From Candidatus Aminicenantes bacterium UBA4085 (GTDB lineage Bacteria > Acidobacteriota > Aminicenantia > Aminicenantales > UBA4085), in NCBI GenBank assembly GCA_002383325.1, contig DFYJ01000138.1, forward strand, positions 1 through 12,778: a DNA stretch of 12,778 nt, given 5' to 3'. How positions within the stretch are numbered: the first letter of the stretch is position 1; each line of letters starts with the position of its first letter. The notes beneath the pieces were generated by a model, which was not told where the DNA came from, ran no database searches, and was given only the letters and a program-made list of their open reading frames with translations. A program made the position numbers and the translations under genes. Shown here in pieces: positions 1 through 6,226 of the stretch.

Positions 1-1
1 C

Positions 2-391
2 GAAAAGCACGTCTTCTCGCCCGAGGAGGGGATGCTCATCGAGCTGGATGTCGAGACCAAAGCGCCGCAGAAGGATTTCGTCTTCGGCATCGGCGTCTTC
101 AACTCGCTGGGCACCCTCTGCTACGGCACCAACACCGACCTGGAGGAGCACGAGCCGGAGACGATCGAAGGCGGAGGCAAGGTCGTCTGCCGCGTCGACC
201 GGCTGGGCCTGGTCAACGGCACCTACTATCTCGACGTGGCCGCCCACAAGCGGGACGGCTACCCCTTCGACTACCATCGGGCCATGACCACCTTCCTGGT
301 CTCGTCGCGCTACAAGGACGAGGGCATCATCCGCTTCCCCCACAAGTGGGAATTCGGGCCGCATATCCGCATCAAGCCGGCCGGCAAGTGA
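2..391 (+). CDS. ABC transporter ATP-binding subunit, C-terminal Wzt-type polysaccharide-binding domain (5' partial)
   Basis: The frame is open from the left edge to TGA at 389-391, so the start and the whole ATPase domain lie outside the window; the ATG at 32 is an internal methionine. The visible 129 residues resemble the C-terminal beta-sandwich domain of Wzt-like O-antigen/polysaccharide ABC exporters: a [15 protein letters not shown] stretch, where a G.....NT strand is typical, then [10 protein letters not shown] and a final strand ending in KWEFGP. In that family the domain recognises the modified end of the glycan chain before export across the inner membrane. No Walker motifs are visible, so the ATPase is inferred from family architecture. 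The next gene, a heptose adenylyltransferase, starts 8 bases on and supports a surface polysaccharide operon. The domain could also occur outside an exporter, but less often. Confidence 0.72.
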   Translation, partial: EKHVFSPEEGMLIELDVETKAPQKDFVFGIGVFNSLGTLCYGTNTDLEEHEPETIEGGGKVVCRVDRLGLVNGTYYLDVAAHKRDGYPFDYHRAMTTFLVSSRYKDEGIIRFPHKWEFGPHIRIKPAGK

Positions 392-399
392 CAGGGGCC

Positions 400-915
400 A
401 TGAAGCGCGCGATGCGAAACAAGATCAAGTCGCGCGGCGAGCTGGCCGCGATCCGGGTCCGCCTGCGGAGGCAGGGAAAGAAGGTCGTCTTCACCAACGG
501 CTGCTTCGATCTCCTGCACGGCGGCCATGTCCATCTTCTCCGCTGGGCCAAGGCCCGGGGCAATGTCCTGGTCGCGGCCCTCAACAGCGACGCCTCGGTG
601 CGCCGCTTGAGCAAAGGCCCCGGCCGCCCGATCTTCCCGCTGGCCGAGCGGATGGAGGTCCTGGCCGCCTTCGAGGATGTCGACTACGTGACCTGGTTCG
701 GCGAGGCGACGCCGCAAAAAATCATCGCTGCGCTCCTGCCCGATGTCCTGGTCAAAGGCGGCGACTGGGGCGAGGGCGAGATCGTCGGGCGGGCCGAGGT
801 CGAGGCGGCCGGCGGCAAGGTCCTGCGGGTGCCCTACCTCAAGGGCCATTCCTCGACCAACATCATCGAGACCATCCGCGATCGGTTCGGCCCAAATCCC
901 GGGATCGGTAGATAG
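400..915 (+). CDS. D-glycero-beta-D-manno-heptose 1-phosphate adenylyltransferase (RfaE domain II / HldC type)
   Basis: Transfers AMP from ATP to heptose 1-phosphate, giving the ADP-heptose used for LPS inner core or other heptose-containing surface glycans; it acts in the cytoplasm. The 171-residue protein has the nucleotidyltransferase signature [12 protein letters not shown] at residues 32-43 (HxGH-type motif H40-G-G-H43), LNSD at 61-64, KGGD at 119-122 and the late motif [11 protein letters not shown] near 149-159. The length matches a stand-alone adenylyltransferase; the sugar-kinase half found in HldE fusions is absent, and the upstream gene is unrelated. I chose ATG 400, which follows the previous stop by 8 bases; ATG 412 is possible. 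The frame stays open back to 346, but that would overlap the upstream gene and add non-family residues. Probably co-transcribed with the Wzt-like gene. Related cytidylyltransferases (TagD, GmhB neighbours) are less likely given the GHSSTN motif. Confidence 0.88.
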   Translation: MKRAMRNKIKSRGELAAIRVRLRRQGKKVVFTNGCFDLLHGGHVHLLRWAKARGNVLVAALNSDASVRRLSKGPGRPIFPLAERMEVLAAFEDVDYVTWFGEATPQKIIAALLPDVLVKGGDWGEGEIVGRAEVEAAGGKVLRVPYLKGHSSTNIIETIRDRFGPNPGIGR

Positions 916-989
916 CCGCGGTTCCAGGCCGAGCCGAGCCGCGGACCGGAGGGTGATGGGCCGGCAACGTATTGCGAGGAGTGCGCTTC

Positions 990-1712
990 ATGCCCAAACC
1001 GAGTACCCCCGAAGAGATCGGGCCGTTCACCGGCTTTTCCAAGTCGACCGTCTCGTTCTTCCGCGAGCTGGTTCGCCACAACAATAAGGTTTGGTTCGAG
1101 GCCCACCGCGGCGACTACGACCGCCACGTTCTGGCCCCAGCCAAATCCTTCGTCGTGGCTATGGGCGAACGGTTGAAAGCGATCGCCCCCGGTCTGGCGG
1201 CCATCCCCCGGGTGGACAAGTCCATCTTCCGCATCCACAAGGACACCCGCTTCAGCCTCGATCCGTCGCCCTACAAGACCAACCTCGGCATCTACTTTTG
1301 GGAGAAGGACATGCCCCGCCGGGAGACGACCGGCTTCTACGTCCACCTGGAGCCGCCGGAGCTGATGCTGGGCGGGGGCATGTATGTCATCCCGCCCACC
1401 CTCCTGGAGCGGTTCCGGCGGGCCGCCGTGGCCGCCAAGTCGGGCGGCGAGCTGGCGAAGATCGTGGCCGCGGTCAAAGCCCGACCCGGCTGGGAGATCG
1501 GCGGCGAGCATTACAAGCGCGTCCCGGCCGGGTACGACGCTGCCCATCCCAACGCCGCCCTGCTCAAGCATGCCGGACTGTGGGCCGGCCGCACGACATC
1601 CATCCCGGAGTCGTTCTATACGGCCCGCTTCGTCGACGACTGCGTGGAGGCCTTCGAGCCGCTCCTGCCGCTCAACCGCTGGCTGGCCGCCCTGGGCGCC
1701 CGCAAGATCTAG
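990..1712 (+). CDS. DUF2461 domain-containing protein
   Basis: A 240-residue protein matching the DUF2461 (TIGR02453) family over nearly its full length. The family markers visible are FTGFSKSTVSFFRELVRHNNKVWFEAHR spread over residues 13-40, SIFRIHKDTRFS at 78-89, PYKTN at 94-98 and a glycine-rich LGGGMYVIPP near 127-136. The biochemical role of the family is not established; members are widespread soluble proteins. No signal peptide or membrane segment is visible. I chose ATG 990 because GAGGAG at 976-981 lies eight bases upstream; a TTG at 972 in the same frame would overlap that ribosome-binding site. It ends at TAG 1710-1712. The 74-base gap from the heptose gene makes co-transcription possible but unproven. 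Downstream the same frame continues as a DUF5655-like fragment, described separately. Confidence 0.85.
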   Translation: MPKPSTPEEIGPFTGFSKSTVSFFRELVRHNNKVWFEAHRGDYDRHVLAPAKSFVVAMGERLKAIAPGLAAIPRVDKSIFRIHKDTRFSLDPSPYKTNLGIYFWEKDMPRRETTGFYVHLEPPELMLGGGMYVIPPTLLERFRRAAVAAKSGGELAKIVAAVKARPGWEIGGEHYKRVPAGYDAAHPNAALLKHAGLWAGRTTSIPESFYTARFVDDCVEAFEPLLPLNRWLAALGARKI

Positions 1713-1868
1713 GGCGGGCGTCCTCATTGCGAGCCCTCGCCGCGCTGGAAGGAGATCGTCGATCCCTCCCCTGGCAAGCTCACCCACCATCTCGAACTTT
1801 CTCGCGTAGCGGAGATTGACGAAGAAGCACGGGCCTGGCTGCGCGAAGCCTGGGAGGCTGCGACATGA
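1713..1868 (+). pseudogene. Remnant of a DUF5655/YdeI-like protein C-terminus, in frame after the DUF2461 stop
   Basis: After TAG 1710-1712 the same frame stays open for 51 codons to TGA at 1866-1868. It encodes a stretch with PRWKEIVDPSPGKLTHH (from about 1740) then an acidic helix, EIDEEARAWLREAWEAA. This pattern (xPGKLTHH, then EIDxExxxWLxEAWE) resembles the end of DUF5655-type or YdeI-like proteins as I remember them. There is no start codon, ribosome-binding site or N-terminal domain, so I read it as the tail of a gene whose front was deleted. A very short frame, ATG 1865 to TAG 1903, overlaps the stop as ATGA and may be what is left of a coupled gene. Readthrough fusion to DUF2461 cannot be excluded. 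The family assignment is from memory and moderate. Confidence 0.45.
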
Positions 1869-1934
1869 TCAACAAGCGCGATGCGGGCCTGAGGACGCGC
1901 TAGGAACGCCTGCCGGTCAACCGTCTTGGGGCGT

Positions 1935-1959
1935 GGACGATCGTCCGTTTTTCCGGACG
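1935..1959. repeat. Two overlapping palindromes between the DUF5655 remnant and the TonB_C gene
   Basis: GGACGATCGTCC at 1935-1946 is a perfect 12-bp palindrome. It shares bases with a second stem, CGTCCG (1942-1947) pairing with CGGACG (1954-1959) around a TTTTTC loop. The two structures are mutually exclusive. No T-run follows on either strand, so it is not a convincing terminator. The rest of 1869-2033 shows no gene. Confidence 0.35.
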
Positions 1960-2033
1960 GTGGAGAAGAGCCTTCATCAGTAACCGTTGGGGGGGGGCAG
2001 TGGCACGCTTCTGGCTGGTAAAACGGTGTCATC

Positions 2034-2062
2034 TTGAATCAGCGCGGGGCCTCTGATAGGGT
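2034..2062 (+). promoter_or_regulatory. Weak candidate sigma70-type promoter for the TonB_C gene
   Basis: TTGAAT at 2034-2039 and TAGGGT at 2057-2062 are separated by 17 bases; the -10 keeps only the T, A and final T of the consensus. A start near 2069 would give a leader of about 16 bases carrying the GGGGAGGGG ribosome-binding site. Low confidence. Confidence 0.25.
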
Positions 2063-2084
2063 TTTTATTAAGCGGGGAGGGGCT

Positions 2085-3857
2085 ATGCGACATGAATTTC
2101 GGCGTTGGGTCATTTTGGGATGGGGCCTCGGCGCCATCACCGTTACCCTGCTCCCGGCGCAGGAATCCCTGCTTCAAGTACGGGCCTTTCTGATCACGGA
2201 ACCGTCGGGAATATCGCGGCCGAGCCAGGTCGAACTCTTTGCGGCAGGGCTCGAGCCGCGTTTGGCTTCACTCAAAGCCGTCGCAAACGGTTCGGAAAGC
2301 GATTTGCGATCCGCCGCGCTGCAGGCCATTCCCGGAATCCGTGAGATCGAGTCGGCCGAATACCTGTTTTCCTTAATATTTTTCTGGGACGGCCAAGCAT
2401 CGGCCTTGACGGATTTCATCGTTCAGCCGCCGGCCGCCTTTCGGTTCGAGATCCATCCCGCTTGGCGCTTCGACGGGGCCTTGAGCTTCAAATTGGCTGT
2501 TTATGCCAAGGAAATCTCGCCGTGGCCGTCCACGGGGAGTCAAGAAGAATCGACCGCCGAGAGAAGCCTGCGTGCGGCCGTGCGCCCCGATTTTTATCGA
2601 AGCCGCATGGAGAAGCTCCTGCAAAAGGATATCGCTCTGGCGGTCGAGGAGCCCGGACTTCTTTTCCTGCCTTTTCATGATCGGACGATCGTGCTGTTGT
2701 TGATGCCTACGGCGCGACCACAGCCGGTCCGGCAGGCTATGCCCGCCTATCCCGACGAGCTCATCCGTCAAGGCGTTGCCGGCCAAGGCCGATATCGTAT
2801 TTCCATCGACGAAAAAGGCAGGGTCCGCAGCGTTGTGGTGAAGACGTCCGTTCATCCTTTCCTGGATGACGCCTCGATGCAGGCTATCCGGCAATGGACC
2901 TTCGAACCGGTGATCAAGGATCTCAAGGCCGTGGCCGTGTCTTTCGATTGGACGATTCATTTTGATCCGGCTCGATGGTCCGGGACGGCCGCCCGGCCGA
3001 GGGCCGCCGCGGTTGAGTCCTATTCCGCGGAACTGAAAAAAGTCCTCCTCCTAGGAGCATCTTACTGCCGGCGGTTGTCGGAAGCGGCGCTCGATTTTAT
3101 ATGTCAAGAAACCATCCGATCCCTTGATTGCGCGCTTTACCTTCCCGAGAAAACGGTGGCCGAAGAAATTAAATCAACGACCAATCCTGCCGGAGGAGGG
3201 GAATTCATCAAGACCACGACTCGGCGGGCGTCCTTGGGGAGAAATCCTTTCAAGACGAAAACCTATCGGTTCACAAGCGATTATCAGATGATCCGGAAGG
3301 ACGGCCGGACAACGGAGCGGCGAACCCTCTTAGAATCGAACATTAAGGAAGCGGTCCAAGGAGCCTCGCCGCCGGACGAAAAACGCTATGCCTCGCTGAA
3401 ACCGTTATTTGCGCCGCTGGACGTTTTGGCCGCTGATAACCAGAAGTTGTATGACTTCCGCATTCTAAGGCAGGAGAAGCTGCGTGGCCGGACGGTCGCC
3501 GTTATCGAAGCGACCGCCCGGTCCGGCGCGACGAGCCGCATCCCGGCCGCCAGAATCTGGATTGATCCGGAATCCTCCCAGATCCTCCGCTGCGAGACCC
3601 GAAGCCTGCCCGTCGAGGGATATGAATTTATCTTCGACGAAGCGGCGCAGATCGGCCTAAGCCCCCTGGGCACGATGACGGCGGACTATGAAGAGGAAAA
3701 GAACGGGGTGCTTTTCCCAAGTCGCGTGGCCCTCCTTATTGAGTATCTCGTGCCACAATGGGGCGTCGGCAAGCGGATTCGCATCGATACCCAAATCCGT
3801 TACGATAAATACAAGTTCTTCACCGTCGACACGGAGCATGCGATTATTAAGTTCTAA
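2085..3857 (+). CDS. Exported TonB_C-domain protein with uncharacterised YCRRL...DFIC / LolA-like C-terminal half
   Basis: A 590-residue protein starting at ATG 2085, with a purine-rich GGGGAGGGG at 2073-2081 upstream. Residues 1-26 form a signal peptide (RR, hydrophobic core, cleavage near LLPA-QE). Residues 27-210 are an unrecognised N-terminal region. Residues 219-294 match the TonB C-terminal fold: AYPDELIRQGVAGQ, then SIDEKGRVRSV, then DDASMQAIRQWTFEPV. The remaining half has SYCRRLSEAALDFICQE at 326-342, with cysteines C328 and C340, then beta-rich sequence ending in IWIDPESSQILRCE (491-504), GVLFPSRVALLIEY (541-554) and YDKYKFFTVDTE (573-584); the pattern suggests a LolA-like half-barrel, which is inference. 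It lacks the proline-rich linker of true TonB, so energy transduction is unlikely; a periplasmic or envelope role is more plausible. AT-richer codons than its neighbours suggest a different history. No obvious operon partner. Confidence 0.75.
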   Translation: MRHEFRRWVILGWGLGAITVTLLPAQESLLQVRAFLITEPSGISRPSQVELFAAGLEPRLASLKAVANGSESDLRSAALQAIPGIREIESAEYLFSLIFFWDGQASALTDFIVQPPAAFRFEIHPAWRFDGALSFKLAVYAKEISPWPSTGSQEESTAERSLRAAVRPDFYRSRMEKLLQKDIALAVEEPGLLFLPFHDRTIVLLLMPTARPQPVRQAMPAYPDELIRQGVAGQGRYRISIDEKGRVRSVVVKTSVHPFLDDASMQAIRQWTFEPVIKDLKAVAVSFDWTIHFDPARWSGTAARPRAAAVESYSAELKKVLLLGASYCRRLSEAALDFICQETIRSLDCALYLPEKTVAEEIKSTTNPAGGGEFIKTTTRRASLGRNPFKTKTYRFTSDYQMIRKDGRTTERRTLLESNIKEAVQGASPPDEKRYASLKPLFAPLDVLAADNQKLYDFRILRQEKLRGRTVAVIEATARSGATSRIPAARIWIDPESSQILRCETRSLPVEGYEFIFDEAAQIGLSPLGTMTADYEEEKNGVLFPSRVALLIEYLVPQWGVGKRIRIDTQIRYDKYKFFTVDTEHAIIKF

Positions 3858-3910
3858 AGCTTGCGCGGTCTTCTGAGCCTTGGATTCTCCGAAACGGCGA
3901 AGAACGAACT

Positions 3911-3935
3911 CCCCATGAATAATGGGGGATTTCTT
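3911..3935 (+). terminator. Candidate rho-independent terminator after the TonB_C gene
   Basis: CCCCAT (3911-3916) pairs with ATGGGG (3922-3927) across a GAATA loop, followed by GATTTCTT. It lies about 53 bases after the TAA at 3855-3857. The stem is short and the T-run is interrupted, so strength is uncertain. Confidence 0.45.
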
Positions 3936-4042
3936 AGAATTTCCCTTCCTTGCGGGGCGACCGCAACGACAACGGATCCGTGGCCGAGGCGGCCTTGCAC
4001 GTAGCCTTGTTCCGATGGCAGTCAGATAGAAAAATATTCAAT

Positions 4043-4058
4043 ATTATGAATTCATAAT
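4043..4058. promoter_or_regulatory. Perfect 16-bp AT-rich palindrome upstream of the toxin-antitoxin promoter
   Basis: ATTATGAATTCATAAT reads the same on both strands and sits in an AT-rich patch in otherwise GC-rich DNA. It is 28 bases before the -35 of the antitoxin promoter and 78 bases before the antitoxin ATG. A dimeric regulator site is a reasonable inference; AbrB-type antitoxins often bind such DNA upstream of their own operons. Confidence 0.5.
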
Positions 4059-4086
4059 GTCTACAGCGCCGGTCTTTGGATTCCAT

Positions 4087-4115
4087 TTGACAGGAAATCT
4101 GAATACTGATATTCT
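4087..4115 (+). promoter_or_regulatory. Sigma70-type promoter of the antitoxin-toxin operon
   Basis: A consensus TTGACA at 4087-4092 is followed, after exactly 17 bases, by TATTCT at 4110-4115 (four of six matches to TATAAT). The expected start is near 4122, giving a leader of about 15 bases with GAGGA at 4123-4127 ahead of ATG 4137. Confidence 0.6.
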
Positions 4116-4133
4116 GAATACCGAGGATATCAG
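4098..4133. promoter_or_regulatory. Candidate autoregulatory operator over the -10 and ribosome-binding site
   Basis: The 9-mer TCTGAATAC occurs twice in direct orientation, at 4098-4106 and 4113-4121, 15 bases apart. CTGATAT at 4106-4112 is also the inverted partner of ATATCAG at 4127-4133. These repeats cover the spacer, the -10, the start site and the Shine-Dalgarno sequence, where antitoxin binding would block transcription. Function is inferred from layout; the repeats are directly visible. Confidence 0.45.
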
Positions 4134-4136
4134 GAC

Positions 4137-4421
4137 ATGAATGATAGAAATTCCTATTCTTCGGAAATCAAAGATCGCGGCCAGCTGACGATCCCCAAGG
4201 GAGTCAGGGAAGCTGGGCCGCTCTCACCCGGCCAAGAGGTCACAATCATACCCATCGGCGATTCCGTACTGGTGACGCCGCGGCGCCTGGGGGTGGACGA
4301 GGCCAGGCGGGAGCTTCGCCGCCTGCTCATAGCTTCGGGACTGACGGTCGAAGACCTTGTCGCCGGGCTCGAAGAGGCTCGTGAAGAGGTCTGCGGAGAG
4401 GCTTATGGCCGGAAGCCTTAG
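4137..4421 (+). CDS. AbrB/SpoVT/MazE-family antitoxin (VapB-like)
   Basis: A 94-residue protein with a SpoVT-AbrB swapped-hairpin DNA-binding domain at about residues 9-49: IKDRGQLTIPKGVREAGPL, then SPGQEVTIIPIGDSVLVTPR. The following region (about 52-94) is an acidic, helical tail, DEARRELRRLLIASGLTVED and on, of the kind that wraps the toxin in VapBC/MazEF pairs. It should neutralise the PIN toxin encoded next and repress its own promoter. The ATG has GAGGA nine bases upstream. The toxin gene starts inside the last codons (ATG 4405, 17-base overlap with this gene's end at 4421), giving translational coupling. The promoter and repeats just upstream support autoregulation. Typical length for the family. 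Confidence 0.88.
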   Translation: MNDRNSYSSEIKDRGQLTIPKGVREAGPLSPGQEVTIIPIGDSVLVTPRRLGVDEARRELRRLLIASGLTVEDLVAGLEEAREEVCGEAYGRKP

Positions 4422-4860
4422 GGTCTTCCTCGACTCGAACGTCCTCCTCTCCGCGTTCTTCTCCGAGCGAGGCGCTCCCCGCCGCATCCTCGATCTTTTG
4501 GCCGCGCGCCTGCCGCCTCTCCAACCCCTTGTGGGAGCCTTCAATCTCCTCGAGATCGAGCGGAACCTCGGCAAGCGTCTCCCGGGAGCTTGGCCGGCGG
4601 CGCGGAGCCTGATCGATCGCCTCGGCTTTGAAATCGTGCCTCTTCCTGATCCCGCCGCCGTTGCCGACTGGACTCGGGTCGTCGCCGCTAAAGACGCGCC
4701 CGTGATCGCTTCGGCTGTCGCCGCAAAGGCGTCCGTTCTCGTCACGGGAGACAAGCGGGATTTGCTGATCCTCAAGGTTCCCCAACTGCCGTTCCAAATC
4801 TTGCCGCCGGCCGAATTCCTGGACTCTTTTCTGCCCCGTTTTCTAACCGCCTTGGAATAG
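4405..4860 (+). CDS. PIN-domain ribonuclease toxin (TIGR00305-like toxin component)
   Basis: A 151-residue single-domain PIN protein, expected to be a Mg2+-dependent endoribonuclease held inactive by the antitoxin. The acidic active-site residues are all present: D10 in VFLDSNVLLSAFF, E50 or E52 in FNLLEIERN, D97 in AAKDAPVIASA, and D116 and D119 in LVTGDKRD. The N-terminal FLDSNVLLSAFFSERGAPRRIL and the C-terminal FQILPPAEFLDSF fit the COG1569 / TIGR00305 branch (putative toxin-antitoxin toxin, PIN family) better than classic VapC. I chose ATG 4405, which has GGAGAGG at 4395-4401 and overlaps the antitoxin end; an upstream ATG at 4357 would extend far into the antitoxin gene with no family similarity. 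No sign of decay, so the module looks intact. RNA target cannot be read from sequence. Confidence 0.87.
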   Translation: MAGSLRVFLDSNVLLSAFFSERGAPRRILDLLAARLPPLQPLVGAFNLLEIERNLGKRLPGAWPAARSLIDRLGFEIVPLPDPAAVADWTRVVAAKDAPVIASAVAAKASVLVTGDKRDLLILKVPQLPFQILPPAEFLDSFLPRFLTALE

Positions 4861-4902
4861 TCCGGAGCCTAATCTGTTGTTGAAGATTCCTGGCCTATTC
4901 CA
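4853..4902. repeat. Nested inverted repeat over the toxin stop codon
   Basis: TGGAATAG at 4853-4860, which includes the toxin stop, pairs with CTATTCCA at 4895-4902. Inside it, AATCT (4871-4875) pairs with AGATT (4884-4888). It lies between convergent genes and could slow transcription or stabilise mRNA; no T-run follows, so I do not call it a terminator. Confidence 0.4.
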
Positions 4903-4967
4903 GCATCATTAAAGCCGCCGCTCTTTCGCTTCTCCAGGCGGGCCGCACCCGGTTTTAAGGAAAAATC

Positions 4968-4990
4968 GGGGATTACGTATACTGTCCCCC
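4968..4990. repeat. Short palindromic repeat unit with GGGGA/TCCCC ends
   Basis: The segment begins GGGGATTACG and ends TATACTGTCCCC, with 5-bp GC arms and a GTATAC core. This word (GGGGACAGTATACG on the other strand) resembles an extragenic repeat I recall as common near IS200-like RAYT transposase genes in many Gram-negative genomes. It sits between the convergent toxin and amidotransferase genes. No transposase is present here, and the family link is from memory. Confidence 0.45.
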
Positions 4991-4997
4991 TATTTTC

Positions 4998-6158
4998 CTA
5001 CTTCTTCAGTGCGGCGAAGAACCAGCCCCACAGCTTCCTGTGGAACTCGAAGCTGGGTGGATTGTCCTCCAGCACGGTCCGGCAGCCGAAGGCGGTCTTG
5101 TCGCCGGGGGCGAGCTTGTATTTCGGCGTGGCGTCCCAGAGGATGCTGAACTCCGGGTGGAATTGGACGCCCAGGACGTTGGGATATTTCTCGTGCTCGA
5201 TGGCCTCGGTGACCTTGCCGTCGAGCGATGTGGCGATGATCCGCATCCCTTGTCCCAGCTTTTCCTCGGCCTGGTGATGGGCGCTCATGATATAGGGCTT
5301 GTCCTCGGGCTGCAGGCCCAAGGCCTTGACCAGCTTGCCCTCGGCGGCCAGGCGGATGGGGTGCATGTTGTAGGGAAGAAGGCCGCGCTCCAGCGGGGCC
5401 ATCTTGGGATTGGGGTTGGTGTGCCAAGCGTCGCGGCCCAGTCGGATGACGTCCTCGACCGTCCGGGCGCCGTAGATCTCGGTCGGGATGTCCTGGACCA
5501 TCGTGCCGCCCGTCCCGACATTGAGGGTCTGCATGCCCAGGCAGATGCCCATGACCGGGAAGTCGGGGCGCGCCTCGAGGTAGGCCTCAAACTTGGGGTC
5601 CTGGGCGCCTCCCAGGAGATGGAAGACGGCGGTCAGCTCGATGTAGTGGCGGTAGGGATCGGTGACCACGGTCAGCAGGCCCATCTCCTCGCCGTAGGCG
5701 GCCGGGACGATGTCGGGGCCGCCGAAGAAGAGGACCCCGTCCGAGAGGTCGAAGATTCTCTCCAGCTCGGCCGAAACGGCGTTGGACTTGTACAGGGTGT
5801 CCAGGCCGATATCGCCCCGGATGGTGTGGAAGTGGATCCAGTCGAGGTTGTTGTTAAGGACGTACTTCTCCGCCGCGGCGTAGTCCGTTCTCTCCCGTTC
5901 GTGGCGGACGCCGACCACCTCCAGGTTCTCATACGGGATGAATCCCTGCCCCCGCACGGCCACCAGGTCCCTGAGCGAGCCGAGGGAGGGATAGAAGATG
6001 ACCAGCCGGACCTTGCCCTGGGGAGGCCGGGCTGTGTCGAAGAAGCGGGCGGGGTCGGGAGCCTCCTGCCCCTCGACCAGACGGGCGACGAGGACGCCCA
6101 GGGTGAGAAGGGCCAGAACGGCCAGCCCGGCCATCAACAACTTCTTGCCTTTGATCAC
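4998..6158 (-). CDS. Exported or membrane-anchored class I glutamine amidotransferase-like protein (peptidase C26, PuuD-like)
   Basis: A 386-residue protein starting at GTG 6158, preceded by a strong AGGAGG (complement of 6164-6169) five bases away. Residues 7-28 are hydrophobic, a signal peptide or N-terminal anchor. Residues 140-150 (DGVLFFGGPDI) match the gamma-glutamyl-GABA hydrolase (PuuD) fold; the nucleophile is C206 in GICLGMQTLNV, and H334 and E336 in GVQFHPEFS complete the triad. HHQAEEKLGQGM at 294-305 and DGKVTEAIEHE at 313-323 are also typical. Known relatives hydrolyse gamma-glutamyl amides, usually in the cytoplasm, so an exported member suggests action on peptides or glutamyl compounds in the envelope; the substrate is unknown. 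The first 130 residues are longer than in PuuD. It lies downstream of the kinase gene on the same strand, 158 bases away, with a repeat element between. Confidence 0.78.
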   Translation of the reverse strand: MIKGKKLLMAGLAVLALLTLGVLVARLVEGQEAPDPARFFDTARPPQGKVRLVIFYPSLGSLRDLVAVRGQGFIPYENLEVVGVRHERERTDYAAAEKYVLNNNLDWIHFHTIRGDIGLDTLYKSNAVSAELERIFDLSDGVLFFGGPDIVPAAYGEEMGLLTVVTDPYRHYIELTAVFHLLGGAQDPKFEAYLEARPDFPVMGICLGMQTLNVGTGGTMVQDIPTEIYGARTVEDVIRLGRDAWHTNPNPKMAPLERGLLPYNMHPIRLAAEGKLVKALGLQPEDKPYIMSAHHQAEEKLGQGMRIIATSLDGKVTEAIEHEKYPNVLGVQFHPEFSILWDATPKYKLAPGDKTAFGCRTVLEDNPPSFEFHRKLWGWFFAALKK

Positions 6159-6176
6159 GGCTGCCTCCTGGCGGAA

Positions 6177-6226
6177 GGGGTCAGGTCTTAAGATTCAAGA
6201 TATCTACCGCCGAAAAATGTCACAAA
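6177..6226. repeat. Partial copy of the GGGGTCAGGTCTTAAG repeat element
   Basis: From 6177 the sequence is identical for 25 bases to the left end of the element at 10126 (GGGGTCAGGTCTTAAG, then ATTCAAGAT) and stays similar for about 50 bases (CGAAAAATGTCA here, GCAAAATGTCA there). The matching right terminal repeat is missing or badly decayed; only a vague CTTCGAAATATTGGATCCCC is seen ending at 6265. An inner hairpin, ACAAAG (6222-6227) with CTTTGT (6234-6239), follows. It lies just upstream of the amidotransferase ribosome-binding site. Confidence 0.75.

Noticed and set aside
400..915. Bifunctional HldE
   Set aside because: Only the adenylyltransferase domain is present; the upstream gene is a transporter subunit, not a sugar kinase.
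916..944. Two CCGCGG words after the heptose gene as a terminator stem
   Set aside because: Long loop, no T-run, and such words are expected in GC-rich DNA.
834..1790. Long open frame on the minus strand opposite the DUF2461 gene
   Set aside because: Antisense shadow of a well-supported gene in GC-rich DNA; composition is low-complexity and no family is recognisable.
2085..3857. True TonB energy transducer
   Set aside because: The TonB_C fold is internal, there is no proline-rich linker, and no ExbB/ExbD neighbours are seen.
5040..6191. Open frame of about 380 codons on the plus strand opposite the amidotransferase
   Set aside because: The minus-strand gene has catalytic motifs, a signal segment and a strong ribosome-binding site; the plus frame has none.
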